This document shows positions 17,678-26,923 of a stretch of DNA of 64,000 nt, one piece after another (within the stretch, counting starts at the first letter, position 1; each line of letters starts with the position of its first letter). The DNA lies in contig NZ_ATAY01000030.1 in NCBI RefSeq assembly GCF_000421965.1, positions 83,140 to 147,139 of the forward strand, written 5' to 3'. A program made the position numbers and the translations under genes. The DNA comes from Ruminiclostridium papyrosolvens C7 (GTDB lineage Bacteria; Bacillota; Clostridia; Acetivibrionales; DSM-1351). A model generated the notes under the pieces. It was not told the origin of the DNA and did not search any database. It worked only from the letters and a program-made list of their open reading frames with translations.

Positions 17678-18403
17678 ATGTCATTTTATCAAAAGATATC
17701 TAAATATTATGATTACATTTTTCCTACGGGAAAAGAGCAGATTGATTTCCTTAGGGAGATTGCGGGAGAACCGCCAAAATCCGTACTGGATATAGCCTGT
17801 GGAACAGGGGGGTATTCTCTTGAACTGAACAGACAGGGCTACAATGTAACGGCTGTGGATTTAGACAAAGAAATGATACACAGACTTGAAATTAAAGCAA
17901 AAGAAAATAATCAATCTGTAAGGTTTATGCAGGGAAATATGCTTGAGTTGCAGAATAAGATTTCTGATAGCTTTGATTTGGTTTTTTGCATTGGGAATTC
18001 CATAGTGCATCTTGAAAATCTGGAACAGATAAGAGAATTTGTAAAGACTGCAAAACAGCTGACGGGTAAAGAAGGCAATCTTGTTCTTCAGATAATAAAC
18101 TTTGACAGAATAATACTTAGAGATATTAAAAGCCTGCCGACTATTGAGAACAAAGATGTAGGACTTACTTTTGAGAGAAACTACAGGTACGACAGGGGCT
18201 GCAACAGGATATATTTTAATACTTGTCTTAGTGTTGACGGAGAAGTATACAAAAATGAAATACCTCTTTATCCCCTTAGAGAGGATGATCTGGTAGAAGC
18301 GGTTTCAGAGGCAGGGTTCAAAAGAGTAAAGCTTTTTGCAGATTTTAACGGGAATGAGTTTGACAAGTACAACTCATATATGCTGGTACTTTGGGCAAGA
18401 TAG
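17678..18403 (+). CDS. Class I SAM-dependent methyltransferase
   Basis: A 241-aa methyltransferase with motif I VLDIACGTGGYSLEL (about residues 33-47), the acidic ribose-binding end of strand 2 (VTAVDLDKEM) and the motif DLVFCIGNSIVHL at strand 4. Target unknown; it belongs to the broad Methyltransf_25/11 group, which includes small-molecule and tRNA/protein modifiers. The start is the ATG at 17678, immediately after trmB and behind AGAGGAAA. Co-transcription with trmB hints at an RNA-related role but does not prove it. Confidence 0.8.
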   Translation: MSFYQKISKYYDYIFPTGKEQIDFLREIAGEPPKSVLDIACGTGGYSLELNRQGYNVTAVDLDKEMIHRLEIKAKENNQSVRFMQGNMLELQNKISDSFDLVFCIGNSIVHLENLEQIREFVKTAKQLTGKEGNLVLQIINFDRIILRDIKSLPTIENKDVGLTFERNYRYDRGCNRIYFNTCLSVDGEVYKNEIPLYPLREDDLVEAVSEAGFKRVKLFADFNGNEFDKYNSYMLVLWAR

Positions 18404-18457
18404 CATGTCTTTAGTATACGGTGATGATGTAATTTAACGGGGAAGGGATTGTTATTT

Positions 18458-19150
18458 ATGAGCAGAATAGGCCAAGAAATAAATAAGGTGAGGCTGAAAA
18501 AAGGAAAGACTCCAAAGCAGCTTGCAAAGGCATTGGGAGTTTCAGAAAGTTTTGTACTGGATATAGAATCAGGTAAAAAAATAGTTAGTGACGACATGAT
18601 TGGCAGAATTTCTAAAGCACTTGACTTTGAACTTGGGCCTATCGGACTTTTTGCTTCAGATGATAAGTTTGCACCGGGTATTGGAAATAATGATAGTGTC
18701 CGTCCCGTTAAAAAAGTGGCACCTGTTGTTTCTAATGAGCCTGTACAGCAGGTGTGGGATGATGCATTCGGTAATATTTTGAAAACTGTACCGGTTTATG
18801 GCTACAAAATGGACAGGATTATTGACAAAAAACTGCTTCCAATCGAAAAAAACAAGGTTGAGGGTTATGCAAAAGAAAAGGTATTCTATCTGAATATTGA
18901 AGACACTGACATGGCCGGTTTCAGAATATTTAAAGGGGACAGAGCCTTAGGCATTCTTGAAAATCAGATAGACAAGGACGGTATTTTTCTTATTGAATAT
19001 AACGAAGAGAGAGCTGTAAGACAGGTTAAGAAACTTCAGGGGGACAAGCTACTTCTGGTATACAACCGGGGGACCCTTATAACGGAAACGGTGGGTACTA
19101 AGGAAGTTAAGGTAATTGCCAGACTGGTAAAGCTGGAAGTGATTCTTTAA
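18458..19150 (+). CDS. HTH regulator with degenerate S24/CI-like C-terminal domain
   Basis: A 230-aa protein. Residues about 4-57 form a Cro/CI-type helix-turn-helix (KTPKQLAKALGVSESFVLDIE). After a 50-residue linker the C-terminal half resembles the S24 LexA/CI fold (FYLNIEDTDMAGFRIFKGD, then VRQVKKLQGDKLLLVYN), but the GDSM serine motif reads EDTDM, so the self-cleavage nucleophile is missing. It should be a non-cleavable regulator that may sense a ligand or act through dimerisation. The start is the ATG at 18458, after GGGGAAGGGA. No phage genes are nearby. Confidence 0.75.
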   Translation: MSRIGQEINKVRLKKGKTPKQLAKALGVSESFVLDIESGKKIVSDDMIGRISKALDFELGPIGLFASDDKFAPGIGNNDSVRPVKKVAPVVSNEPVQQVWDDAFGNILKTVPVYGYKMDRIIDKKLLPIEKNKVEGYAKEKVFYLNIEDTDMAGFRIFKGDRALGILENQIDKDGIFLIEYNEERAVRQVKKLQGDKLLLVYNRGTLITETVGTKEVKVIARLVKLEVIL

Positions 19151-19172
19151 GCAAAGCAGAGGGTTTAATGAT

Positions 19173-20237
19173 ATGCAAAAAATTGTAAAATCCCGTTTAA
19201 AAACACTAGGACTTCCTCCGGGAAGTCTTGTTCATATTGGTGAGAAAAAAAGGGATACCACGGTTATAACTCAGATTGAGTATGGAGAAGATACCTTCAG
19301 GCAAAGTAATATTTCTTCCAAAAACTTGTCTGAAATAAAACAATCTGAAGGAAAAGCACTTTGGTTGAATATTGAAGGCCTGCATGAGACGGAGGTTCTG
19401 GCTGAAATAGGCGAAAAATTCGGTCTGCATCCACTGGTTATGGAGGACATCCTCAATACTGACCAACGTCCCAAAATCGAGTTTAGTCAGGACTATATGT
19501 ATATTTGTGCAAAGATGATTTCCTATGACAGAAGGCTCGGAGAGTTCGATATAGAGCAAATCAGCCTTGTTCTCGGTAAGAATTTTGTTATATCCTTTTG
19601 TGAAAAGGATACGGACATTTTTGCACCGGTAATTAAGAGATTAAGTCTTAGTGCAGGCAGAATAAGAAAGCTTGGCACAGATTACCTTATGTATTGTCTG
19701 CTGGACATAATTGTGGACAACTATTTTACCGTACTGGAGGACTTCAGTGAAGAGATTGAGATTGCAGAGGATGAGCTGATAGTACGGACTACTTCAAAGA
19801 CCCTTAAAACCATACATAAGCTAAAAAGGCAGGTTTTGTTTCTTCACAAGGCAGTCTGGCCTTTAAGGGATGTTCTGTCTTCCCTTGAACGAGGTGAAAT
19901 CGAGCTGATAAATGAGTCTACTAACATTTTTATAAGAGATTTATATGATCACGTTGTTCAGGCTATGGATACAACCGAAACCATCAGAGATATACTCTCA
20001 AGTATGCTGGATATATATCTTTCAAGTACCAGTAACCGTATGAACGAAATTATGAAGGTACTCACGATTATATCCACTGTCTTTATGCCCTTATCCTTTA
20101 TTGTAGGAATATACGGCATGAATATCAGAAATATGCCTGAATTGGGCTGGCCTTACATGTATCCTGTTTTATGGGTGATAATGATTGCAATTGCCGCCTC
20201 TATGCTCTATTATTTCAAAAAGAAAAAGTGGTGGTAG
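19173..20237 (+). CDS. corA: CorA-family magnesium/cobalt transporter
   Basis: A 354-aa divalent cation channel. A long cytoplasmic alpha/beta N-terminal domain is followed by two C-terminal membrane helices (about 293-315 and 326-346). The selectivity motif YGMN is in FIVGIYGMNIRNMPELGWPYMYP at the end of the first helix. It forms a pentamer in the membrane for Mg2+ (or Co2+/Ni2+) uptake. It follows the HTH gene by 22 bases and may share its transcript. Confidence 0.93.
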   Translation: MQKIVKSRLKTLGLPPGSLVHIGEKKRDTTVITQIEYGEDTFRQSNISSKNLSEIKQSEGKALWLNIEGLHETEVLAEIGEKFGLHPLVMEDILNTDQRPKIEFSQDYMYICAKMISYDRRLGEFDIEQISLVLGKNFVISFCEKDTDIFAPVIKRLSLSAGRIRKLGTDYLMYCLLDIIVDNYFTVLEDFSEEIEIAEDELIVRTTSKTLKTIHKLKRQVLFLHKAVWPLRDVLSSLERGEIELINESTNIFIRDLYDHVVQAMDTTETIRDILSSMLDIYLSSTSNRMNEIMKVLTIISTVFMPLSFIVGIYGMNIRNMPELGWPYMYPVLWVIMIAIAASMLYYFKKKKWW

Positions 20238-20305
20238 TAAAAGCTAATATTCATTGAAGAATGCAAAATTTTATTATAAAATGAGAAAAAACAGGAGGTT
20301 ACATA

Positions 20306-21436
20306 ATGACAAACGGAGCATACTATACACAACTATATCCTGATTTGTTTTCTGAAATAGGTATTTCCGATGAATTAATCAATAAAAAGATAGATGAAAC
20401 TTTTAATACCATGTTTTTTGACCCCAAGGAGAGAATTTATTTTGAAATGGGTAATGACATGGGATATATATTGGATACGGGTAATAATGATGCACGGACT
20501 GAGGGAATGAGTTACGGCATGATGATGGCTGTTCAGATGGACCGAAAGGACATATTTGACAGACTATGGCTCTTTTCAAAAACATATATGCAACATACTA
20601 AGGGGAAGTATCAGGGATATTTTGCATGGTCTGTGGCAACCGACGGTACTAAAAATTATGACGGCCCTGCACCGGACGGTGAAGAGTATTTTGCAATGGC
20701 TCTTTTCTTTGCCGGCAGCAGGTGGGGTGACGGGATTCCGCCTTTTGACTACAGTGTTCAGGCAAGAGAAATTTTAAGACACTGTCTGCATCAACCGGAA
20801 ATTGTTAAAGGCGGAAAAGCTATGTGGGACAATTCAAACCACTATATCAAATTTGTCCCGGAAGCAGCTTATTCAGACCCATCATACCATTTGCCCCATT
20901 TTTATGAGCTTTTTGCACTAAAGGCAGATGAACAGGACAGGCCCTTTTGGGAAAAAGCAGCAGAGGAAAGCAGAAGGTATCTGCATCTGTCATGTAACAA
21001 GGATACCGGGATGGCGCCTGAGTACGCAAATTTTGACGGTACTCCCAAGTTGCTGTTTCGGGATTATGAATTTTATTCAGATGCATACCGGGTAGCGATG
21101 AATATAGGTTTGGATGCATCATGGTTCAACAAGGACGAGTCTCTGGGAGAGCTAGTAGATAAATTGCAGGCATTTTTCAGCGAAAATACCGAACTGGGCG
21201 AATACAAGGCCTATACTATTAAAGGAGAACCCTTTGATGAGCCTGCAATGCACCCGGTTGCAATAATTGCAACCAATGCTGCCGGTTCCTTGGCAGCAAA
21301 AGGGAAATACAGACAGCAGTGGGTTAAGGACTTTTGGGAACTCCCCTTAAGAAAAGGAGAACGCAGGTATTACGATAACTGTCTTTACTTTTTCAGCTTG
21401 TTAATGTTGGCAGGTAAATTCAATATATACATTTAG
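20306..21436 (+). CDS. GH8 reducing-end xylose-releasing exo-oligoxylanase-like enzyme
   Basis: A 376-aa glycoside hydrolase of family 8, most like the Rex enzymes that remove xylose from the reducing end of xylo-oligosaccharides. The predicted general acid is Glu66 in ARTEGMSYGMMM and the base Asp259 in YEFYSDAYRVA. There is no signal peptide, dockerin or binding module, so it works in the cytoplasm on imported oligosaccharides, as Rex enzymes do. AGGAGGT precedes the ATG. No sugar transporter is adjacent. Specificity (xylan versus chitosan or beta-glucan) is inferred from overall resemblance. Confidence 0.85.
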   Translation: MTNGAYYTQLYPDLFSEIGISDELINKKIDETFNTMFFDPKERIYFEMGNDMGYILDTGNNDARTEGMSYGMMMAVQMDRKDIFDRLWLFSKTYMQHTKGKYQGYFAWSVATDGTKNYDGPAPDGEEYFAMALFFAGSRWGDGIPPFDYSVQAREILRHCLHQPEIVKGGKAMWDNSNHYIKFVPEAAYSDPSYHLPHFYELFALKADEQDRPFWEKAAEESRRYLHLSCNKDTGMAPEYANFDGTPKLLFRDYEFYSDAYRVAMNIGLDASWFNKDESLGELVDKLQAFFSENTELGEYKAYTIKGEPFDEPAMHPVAIIATNAAGSLAAKGKYRQQWVKDFWELPLRKGERRYYDNCLYFFSLLMLAGKFNIYI

Positions 21437-21504
21437 TTTTTTGATACAGACAAATGTGCAGATGATTATTTTAAAAATAGTCTCTGTACTTTTTTATTTT
21501 AACC

Positions 21505-21558
21505 TTACAGATTTGTAATTTTAAAATTTATGCAATTGTAATTTTAGCTCCGTATAAT
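21505..21558 (+). promoter_or_regulatory. BceR-like tandem operator and promoter
   Basis: TTACA-GATT-TGTAA at 21505-21518 matches the TnACA-N4-TGTAA inverted repeat described for BceR-type response regulators. A degenerate copy TTATG-CAAT-TGTAA lies at 21528-21541, centre to centre 23 bases, followed by a TATAAT -10 box at 21553-21558 with no good -35. The second site would overlap the -35 position, as expected for an activated promoter driving the ABC exporter genes. Confidence 0.65.
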
Positions 21559-21651
21559 CTTGTATATGAAGGATAAGCATCGCCGCGGATTGCTTTTAAA
21601 ATAATTTACTATTAGTTTAAATGAACTAAAGGATATATGGAGGTAATAAAA

Positions 21652-22338
21652 ATGAAAGAAGTTTTAAGAATTGAAAATTTGACAAAGAAATATGGAAAAG
21701 GACAAAATGAGGTAACCGCAGTTGACAATATAAGTTTTTCAGTTGAAAAAGGCGAGTTCGTCGCAATTATAGGGCCAAGCGGCTCCGGCAAAAGCACACT
21801 GCTGCATTTAATCGGGGGAGTTGATAAACCTACATCGGGTAAAGTATATATTGACGACAAGGATATTTACGGACTCAGGGAAAAGGACTTATCCATACTA
21901 AGAAGAAGAAAAGTGGGTTTTGTATTTCAGGCATATAACCTTATCCCCGTATTAACAGCAGAAGAGAATATTCTAATGCCCCTGCTTCTGGACAACAGGA
22001 AGGAAGATAAGCAATACATTGACGAACTGCTTAAAATACTTGATTTAAAAGACAGAAGAAAACACCTGCCATCAGAACTTTCGGGAGGGCAGCAACAGCG
22101 TGTTTCAATAGGTAGGGCACTTGCAAACAAACCATCAATAATTCTCGCTGATGAGCCCACAGGAAACCTTGATACAAAAAACTCCAGAGAGGTTCTGGAA
22201 TTGTTAAAATACTCGGCAAAAAAATATAACCAGACACTTATACTCATTTCACATGACATGAATATAGCAAGCATGGCAGACAGGGTCATAAGTATAGTGG
22301 ACGGTAAAATCTCTTCCGATGAGGTGGTGAGACAATGA
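21652..22338 (+). CDS. ABC transporter ATPase (MacB/BceA type)
   Basis: A 228-aa ATPase with Walker A GPSGSGKST, signature LSGGQQQRVSIGRAL and Walker B IILADEPTGNLD, the pattern of the MacB/LolD/BceA group. It starts at the ATG at 21652, since GGAGG at 21639-21643 serves this codon and an upstream in-frame ATG overlaps the RBS. The stop overlaps the permease start by 4 bases (ATGA). The pair likely removes or counters cell-wall-active peptides, judging from the BceR-like promoter and the two-component genes that follow. Confidence 0.9.
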   Translation: MKEVLRIENLTKKYGKGQNEVTAVDNISFSVEKGEFVAIIGPSGSGKSTLLHLIGGVDKPTSGKVYIDDKDIYGLREKDLSILRRRKVGFVFQAYNLIPVLTAEENILMPLLLDNRKEDKQYIDELLKILDLKDRRKHLPSELSGGQQQRVSIGRALANKPSIILADEPTGNLDTKNSREVLELLKYSAKKYNQTLILISHDMNIASMADRVISIVDGKISSDEVVRQ

Positions 22339-24836
22339 AAAACTATTCAGCACTTACCTCGAGGTATTTAAAAAAGCATAAAGGAAGAACCATACTTACT
22401 CTTATCGGAATTATTATAGCCATAGCAATGTTTACGGCTATAGGAAGTATTTACTACAGTGCAATAGATGGTGAAATTCAAAATGCAAAGGCAAACGGTG
22501 ATTATGAAGTTTATTTCTACGATTTAGGAAAAGAAAATGTTAATACTTTATATTCCAATGCTGAGTTAAAAAATGGCGGAGCAATAAGACTGGAAGGCAC
22601 ATATAAGTTTGAAACAGATAAATTGACAGAATCCTTGAGAACCCTTGACATAAAAAGCTATGATGCTGCGGCTTTTAAAGATATATTCAATGTCAAGCTG
22701 ATAGAAGGGCGGCTCCCTAAGAACAGCTCCGAAATATTGATAGACAAAAAAATAAGTGCTGTTTTAAAAAACAAAAAAATAAGTAACGTACTAAAGGGTG
22801 CTTTGACAGGAAAGGACAACTCGTCAAGTGAGAAAGAGTATACGATTGTAGGGGTATACGATAGCAACTATATCACTAACACCGCATTAACCTATCTGGA
22901 TATCAAGACTTCTTCCGATTCAAAGGATTATATCTTTTATGCAAATATGAAAAGCGGAAAAAACATAGTTGATAACGCACAAAAAATAGCAAAAGCAAAT
23001 AATGTAAAACTGGAAATAAACACACGCCTTTTATACCTTATGGGTGAAGGGCCAGACAAAACCAGAAACGATGGTATGGATGAGATATTTGCCATAATTG
23101 CAGGATTTGTTGTTATATGTACGGTGGTGGTTATCTATAATGCATTTAATATATCAGTAATGGAAAGAATCAAGCATTTCGGCATACTCCGAAGCATCGG
23201 AGCAACCAAAGCCCAGATAAGAAGGCTGGTTTTCAGAGAAGCTGCAATAATGAGTGCAATATCTATACCAATTGGTATTATTTCAGGCTTTGCAGGAATA
23301 TTTATTACATTTAGACTCTTTATAAATGGCTTCCTTGGAGCATTCCAAATCGGCTTCTATCCGCAGGTAATTATTGTTGCTGCTATTTTAGGAATTTTCA
23401 CAGTGTTTATTTCTGCATTTTTCCCGGCAAGAACAGCATCAAAGGTATCACCTATAGATGCAATAAGGGGTACTGTAGTTGTAAAGGGAGACAAGGTTAA
23501 AAGAAGAGGAGGATTCTGGGCCAGACTGCTTTTCAGCTTTGAGGGCCAGGTTGCATACAAGAACATTAAAAGAAACAGAAAGAGATTTTATATTACTTGT
23601 ATATCACTTATGATATCCATTGTTATGTTCGTATTTTTCTCCAATTTTATTGATATATTTCTCCAGAGCAACAAGATTGCAACCCAAGCTGTAAAGGTTG
23701 AGGGTACTTTTGTTAATACCAGCGATGTCAATCTGGGCAATCTTCCGAAACAGGTTAAGGAACTGGATGGAATAAAAGAAACATACGAAATGACTAACAA
23801 GTATATTACGTATGCCCTCGATAAGAAAATGCTTTCAGAGAAATTTACGGATGCATTAAACAACAACGAAAAGCCTGAACAATATGGACAGAACTATTTT
23901 ATCAACAGTGTTAATCTGATAGGCTATGATGAGAATTGCCTTAAGCTTTTCAACAAAGAAAACAAAACAAATATTGATTATGACAGCTTTAAAAATAAAA
24001 ATGAAGTAATCATTGTAAATAAGGCAAGAGGCCGTATGGATAAAACCACAATCTTTGACAGCTTTACAAGATACAAGGTAGGGGACGAAATAAAGATGCC
24101 TGTTTTAAACAGCAGTTATTTAAAAAATCCTGATACCGAACAGCTGAAGCGACTTATTGATAATGGCAAAACCATTACCTTTAAGGTAGCAGGTGTGGTT
24201 GAGTATGAGACAGTATTACAAAATATCCCATACAACAGCTTTGGTATAATAATGTCACATGACAGTTTTAAGAGGCTGACAGGAACAAATGAACTATCAA
24301 TACTGGCATTAAATTTCGATTCACCGGAACATGCTGAACAAAATTATGAGAAGCTCAACATGCTTGCTGACGAAAACAAGGCTCAGTACATTGATGTATA
24401 TAAGCAGAAAAAACAGTTTGACGACCAGATGAATCAGATGATGATTTTAGTTTACGGATTTATCAGCCTTATAATACTTATATCAACTGTAAATATAATT
24501 AATACGGTAACAATCAATCTTCTTGTGAAAAAGAGAGAGTACGCTACTTTTAAGGCTATCGGTATGACTAAGGGACAATTTCAGAAGCTGGTTCTGCTGG
24601 AAGGAGCCTTATTCGGAATAATTGCTTGTATAATAGGATTGCCTATCGCCTTCCTGCTTACCTATTTTGGTATTATCAACAATAATCCAGTTGGCGATAT
24701 TGGATACCAAGCAGCTTGGTGGCCATACGTATACGGAGGTCTGGGAATGATTGCAATAACACTGTTAGCCGCACTGTTCCCATTGAGAAAATTGAACGAT
24801 ATGAACATTGTGGAATCACTTCGTGTTGAAGAGTAA
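22335..24836 (+). CDS. FtsX-domain ABC permease with two large extracytoplasmic domains
   Basis: An 833-aa permease. TM1 is near residues 16-38, followed by an external domain of about 200 residues. Three helices follow with the FtsX core (residues about 248-375, including ILRSIGATKAQIRRLVF). Then come another helix near 420 and a second external domain (about 440-685). Three final helices end with the repeat of the FtsX motif (YATFKAIGMTKGQFQKLVLLEG). This 8-helix duplicated layout is of the LolC/YtrF/VraG-like class. It differs from classical 10-helix BceB permeases with a single external domain. It should couple ATP hydrolysis to export or target removal of an amphiphilic compound. Confidence 0.88.
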   Translation: MKNYSALTSRYLKKHKGRTILTLIGIIIAIAMFTAIGSIYYSAIDGEIQNAKANGDYEVYFYDLGKENVNTLYSNAELKNGGAIRLEGTYKFETDKLTESLRTLDIKSYDAAAFKDIFNVKLIEGRLPKNSSEILIDKKISAVLKNKKISNVLKGALTGKDNSSSEKEYTIVGVYDSNYITNTALTYLDIKTSSDSKDYIFYANMKSGKNIVDNAQKIAKANNVKLEINTRLLYLMGEGPDKTRNDGMDEIFAIIAGFVVICTVVVIYNAFNISVMERIKHFGILRSIGATKAQIRRLVFREAAIMSAISIPIGIISGFAGIFITFRLFINGFLGAFQIGFYPQVIIVAAILGIFTVFISAFFPARTASKVSPIDAIRGTVVVKGDKVKRRGGFWARLLFSFEGQVAYKNIKRNRKRFYITCISLMISIVMFVFFSNFIDIFLQSNKIATQAVKVEGTFVNTSDVNLGNLPKQVKELDGIKETYEMTNKYITYALDKKMLSEKFTDALNNNEKPEQYGQNYFINSVNLIGYDENCLKLFNKENKTNIDYDSFKNKNEVIIVNKARGRMDKTTIFDSFTRYKVGDEIKMPVLNSSYLKNPDTEQLKRLIDNGKTITFKVAGVVEYETVLQNIPYNSFGIIMSHDSFKRLTGTNELSILALNFDSPEHAEQNYEKLNMLADENKAQYIDVYKQKKQFDDQMNQMMILVYGFISLIILISTVNIINTVTINLLVKKREYATFKAIGMTKGQFQKLVLLEGALFGIIACIIGLPIAFLLTYFGIINNNPVGDIGYQAAWWPYVYGGLGMIAITLLAALFPLRKLNDMNIVESLRVEE

Positions 24837-24860
24837 GTTTAAGTCGGTTATTTAGGTTTG

Positions 24861-24900
24861 ATATAGCCTGCCGGATTCCCGGCAGGCTATATATATTTTA
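24861..24900 (+). terminator. Intrinsic terminator after the ABC permease
   Basis: Perfect 14-base arms ATATAGCCTGCCGG and CCGGCAGGCTATAT with a 4-base loop, then ATATATTTTA. It ends or attenuates the exporter transcript before the response regulator gene, which therefore probably has its own promoter (AT-rich region 24900-24940 with a TATAAT-like element). Confidence 0.9.
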
Positions 24901-24953
24901 TTTATAGTGTATAATTATACTAATATCCTAATGTATAAAGGAGGCAACAATCC

Positions 24954-25625
24954 ATGAATATATTACTTGTGGAAGACGATGCACCACTTGCTATGGGGAT
25001 TGAATATGCATTGAAAAAGCAGGATTTTGCGGTATCAATCGCAAAGAATATTAAAGACGCGCACCGGATGTTTAATGAAGATATACAATTAATTCTGCTG
25101 GATGTTACTCTTCCTGACGGAAATGGATATGATTTTTGCAAGCAGATACGGCAGACCAGCAATGTACCTATTATTTTTATGACAGCTCTTGATGATGAGC
25201 CTAATGTAGTATTCGGACTTGATATAGGCGGTGATGACTATATTTCAAAGCCTGTAAGAACCAGCGAGTTGATATCAAGGATAAATGCCATTATGAGAAG
25301 GCAGAAGCAGGTTGAGGGTGTGGATACGGGGAAAATCACCAGTGGAAATGTAGTGGTTGAACCCTTGAAATGCAAAGTTTATGTAAATTCGGAGGAGGTT
25401 TTTCTCACAGCTGTTGAATATAAGCTATTGCTTGTGCTGCTTGAAAATAAAGGGAATGTAATAAGCAGAAACACGATTATTGAAAAGCTATGGGATATTG
25501 ACAGTAATTTTGTTGATTATAATACTCTCAATGTTTATATGAAAAGACTCCGTGAAAAGATTGAAGCCGGAGATGAAAAGCACATAGAGACAGTGAGAGG
25601 ATTTGGGTATATGTGGAAAGAATGA
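24954..25625 (+). CDS. OmpR/PhoB-family response regulator
   Basis: A 223-aa regulator with an N-terminal receiver domain (acidic pair in LVEDDAPLA, phospho-acceptor Asp in LILLDVTLPDG near residue 51, conserved Lys in YISKPV) and a C-terminal winged helix (about 130-223, ending RGFGYMWKE). RBS AAGGAGG lies 8 bases upstream. It is encoded just before its sensor kinase and downstream of the ABC exporter, and probably binds the tandem site at 21505-21541 to induce that exporter. Confidence 0.92.
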   Translation: MNILLVEDDAPLAMGIEYALKKQDFAVSIAKNIKDAHRMFNEDIQLILLDVTLPDGNGYDFCKQIRQTSNVPIIFMTALDDEPNVVFGLDIGGDDYISKPVRTSELISRINAIMRRQKQVEGVDTGKITSGNVVVEPLKCKVYVNSEEVFLTAVEYKLLLVLLENKGNVISRNTIIEKLWDIDSNFVDYNTLNVYMKRLREKIEAGDEKHIETVRGFGYMWKE

Positions 25626-25649
25626 TAGCGTACACATGGAGGTTATATA

Positions 25650-26894
25650 TTGAAGCTTCTGAAAAATAAAGAAATCCAGCTTATCATAGGGATAATTACA
25701 GTTTTACTTATAGCTTGCGGTGCTGTTTCTTATTACACAGTGAAAAACTTTGCAAATTCTGTTAATAAAATACAAATCCAGCAAAATACTGCGGTGATAG
25801 GTGCTATTGTAAAGCAATATCCGCAGTTGGAAAGTGATATTGTTAAGAACTACACAAAGGGCTTCCAGGAAGACTATGAGTATGGAAAATCAATTTTAAA
25901 GAAATATTCCTATGACGAAAGCCTTGGGGTAGAAAAAAATTATATGGTTGAAAATAGCTTTAGAAAGGCAAATACCAGAATAGGAATAACACTTATATTG
26001 TTTTGGGCGGTTCTGATTTTATTTTGTGTCCTTTGTTTTAACAGAGTTTTCTCTAAAATAAGAAAAATCAGTATTAGTGCGGAAGCCATTGTTGAAGGAA
26101 ATTACGATTCAATAAAAGGGGATACCCAAGAAGGCGATATCGGATATCTGATATATCAGATAAATTGCATGAGTGAACGTTTAAGTGAAAATGTTCAAGC
26201 GCTGGAGAATGAAAAGATTTTTTTGAAAAGAATTATGGCAGACATTTCCCATCAGCTTAAAACACCCCTTGCTTCTCTTATAATGTTTAACGACATAATG
26301 AAAAATGACAGTACTCTTTCCGAGGAGGAAAGGGATGGTTTTGTTTTGGAGAGTAAGAATCAGCTGGATAGGATGGAATGGCTCATAAAAAATATACTCA
26401 AAATGGCAAAACTAGAGGCAGGAGTAGTTGAGTTTACAATGGAGGAAGCAGATATTTCTGAAACGGTTCAAAGAAGTCTTTCCCCACTTAAAGCAATTGC
26501 TTCTGAAAAAAATGTGGATATAAGGCTCCACGGTTCTTCAAACATTATAGTAAAGCATGATATAAACTGGACTACAGAAGCATTTTCAAACATTATTAAA
26601 AATTGTATAGAACATAGCAATACAGGAGGAGATATTAAGATATCCTGGGATGAAAATAATGTTTTTGTTCAGATAATCATTGAGGACGAGGGGCAGGGGA
26701 TTCCTAAGGATGAGCTTCCAAGAATCTTTGACAGATTCTATAAAGGGTCTTACAGCTGCAATCCAACAAATATCGGAATAGGACTATACATTACAAAGAC
26801 TATTGTGGAAGGTCAGAACGGGTCAATATATGTAAGCAGTACCACGGGAAAAGGTACCAGATTTACGGTGAGACTCATGAAGAAACCCCTTTAA
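25650..26894 (+). CDS. Sensor histidine kinase
   Basis: A 414-aa membrane kinase starting at TTG (GGAGGT at 25638-25643). TM1 is about residues 10-30 and TM2 about 112-134, enclosing an external segment of some 80 residues; a HAMP-like linker follows. The phospho-acceptor His is in MADISHQLKTPLASL (H-box), and the ATP-binding domain shows NIIKNCIEHS, DEGQGIP and GIGLYITKTIVE. The external loop is longer than in BceS-type intramembrane kinases, so it may sense a ligand directly rather than only through the exporter. Confidence 0.9.
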   Translation: MKLLKNKEIQLIIGIITVLLIACGAVSYYTVKNFANSVNKIQIQQNTAVIGAIVKQYPQLESDIVKNYTKGFQEDYEYGKSILKKYSYDESLGVEKNYMVENSFRKANTRIGITLILFWAVLILFCVLCFNRVFSKIRKISISAEAIVEGNYDSIKGDTQEGDIGYLIYQINCMSERLSENVQALENEKIFLKRIMADISHQLKTPLASLIMFNDIMKNDSTLSEEERDGFVLESKNQLDRMEWLIKNILKMAKLEAGVVEFTMEEADISETVQRSLSPLKAIASEKNVDIRLHGSSNIIVKHDINWTTEAFSNIIKNCIEHSNTGGDIKISWDENNVFVQIIIEDEGQGIPKDELPRIFDRFYKGSYSCNPTNIGIGLYITKTIVEGQNGSIYVSSTTGKGTRFTVRLMKKPL

Positions 26895-26923
26895 AAATAA
26901 TAAATATTCAGGAGGGTTATGTA

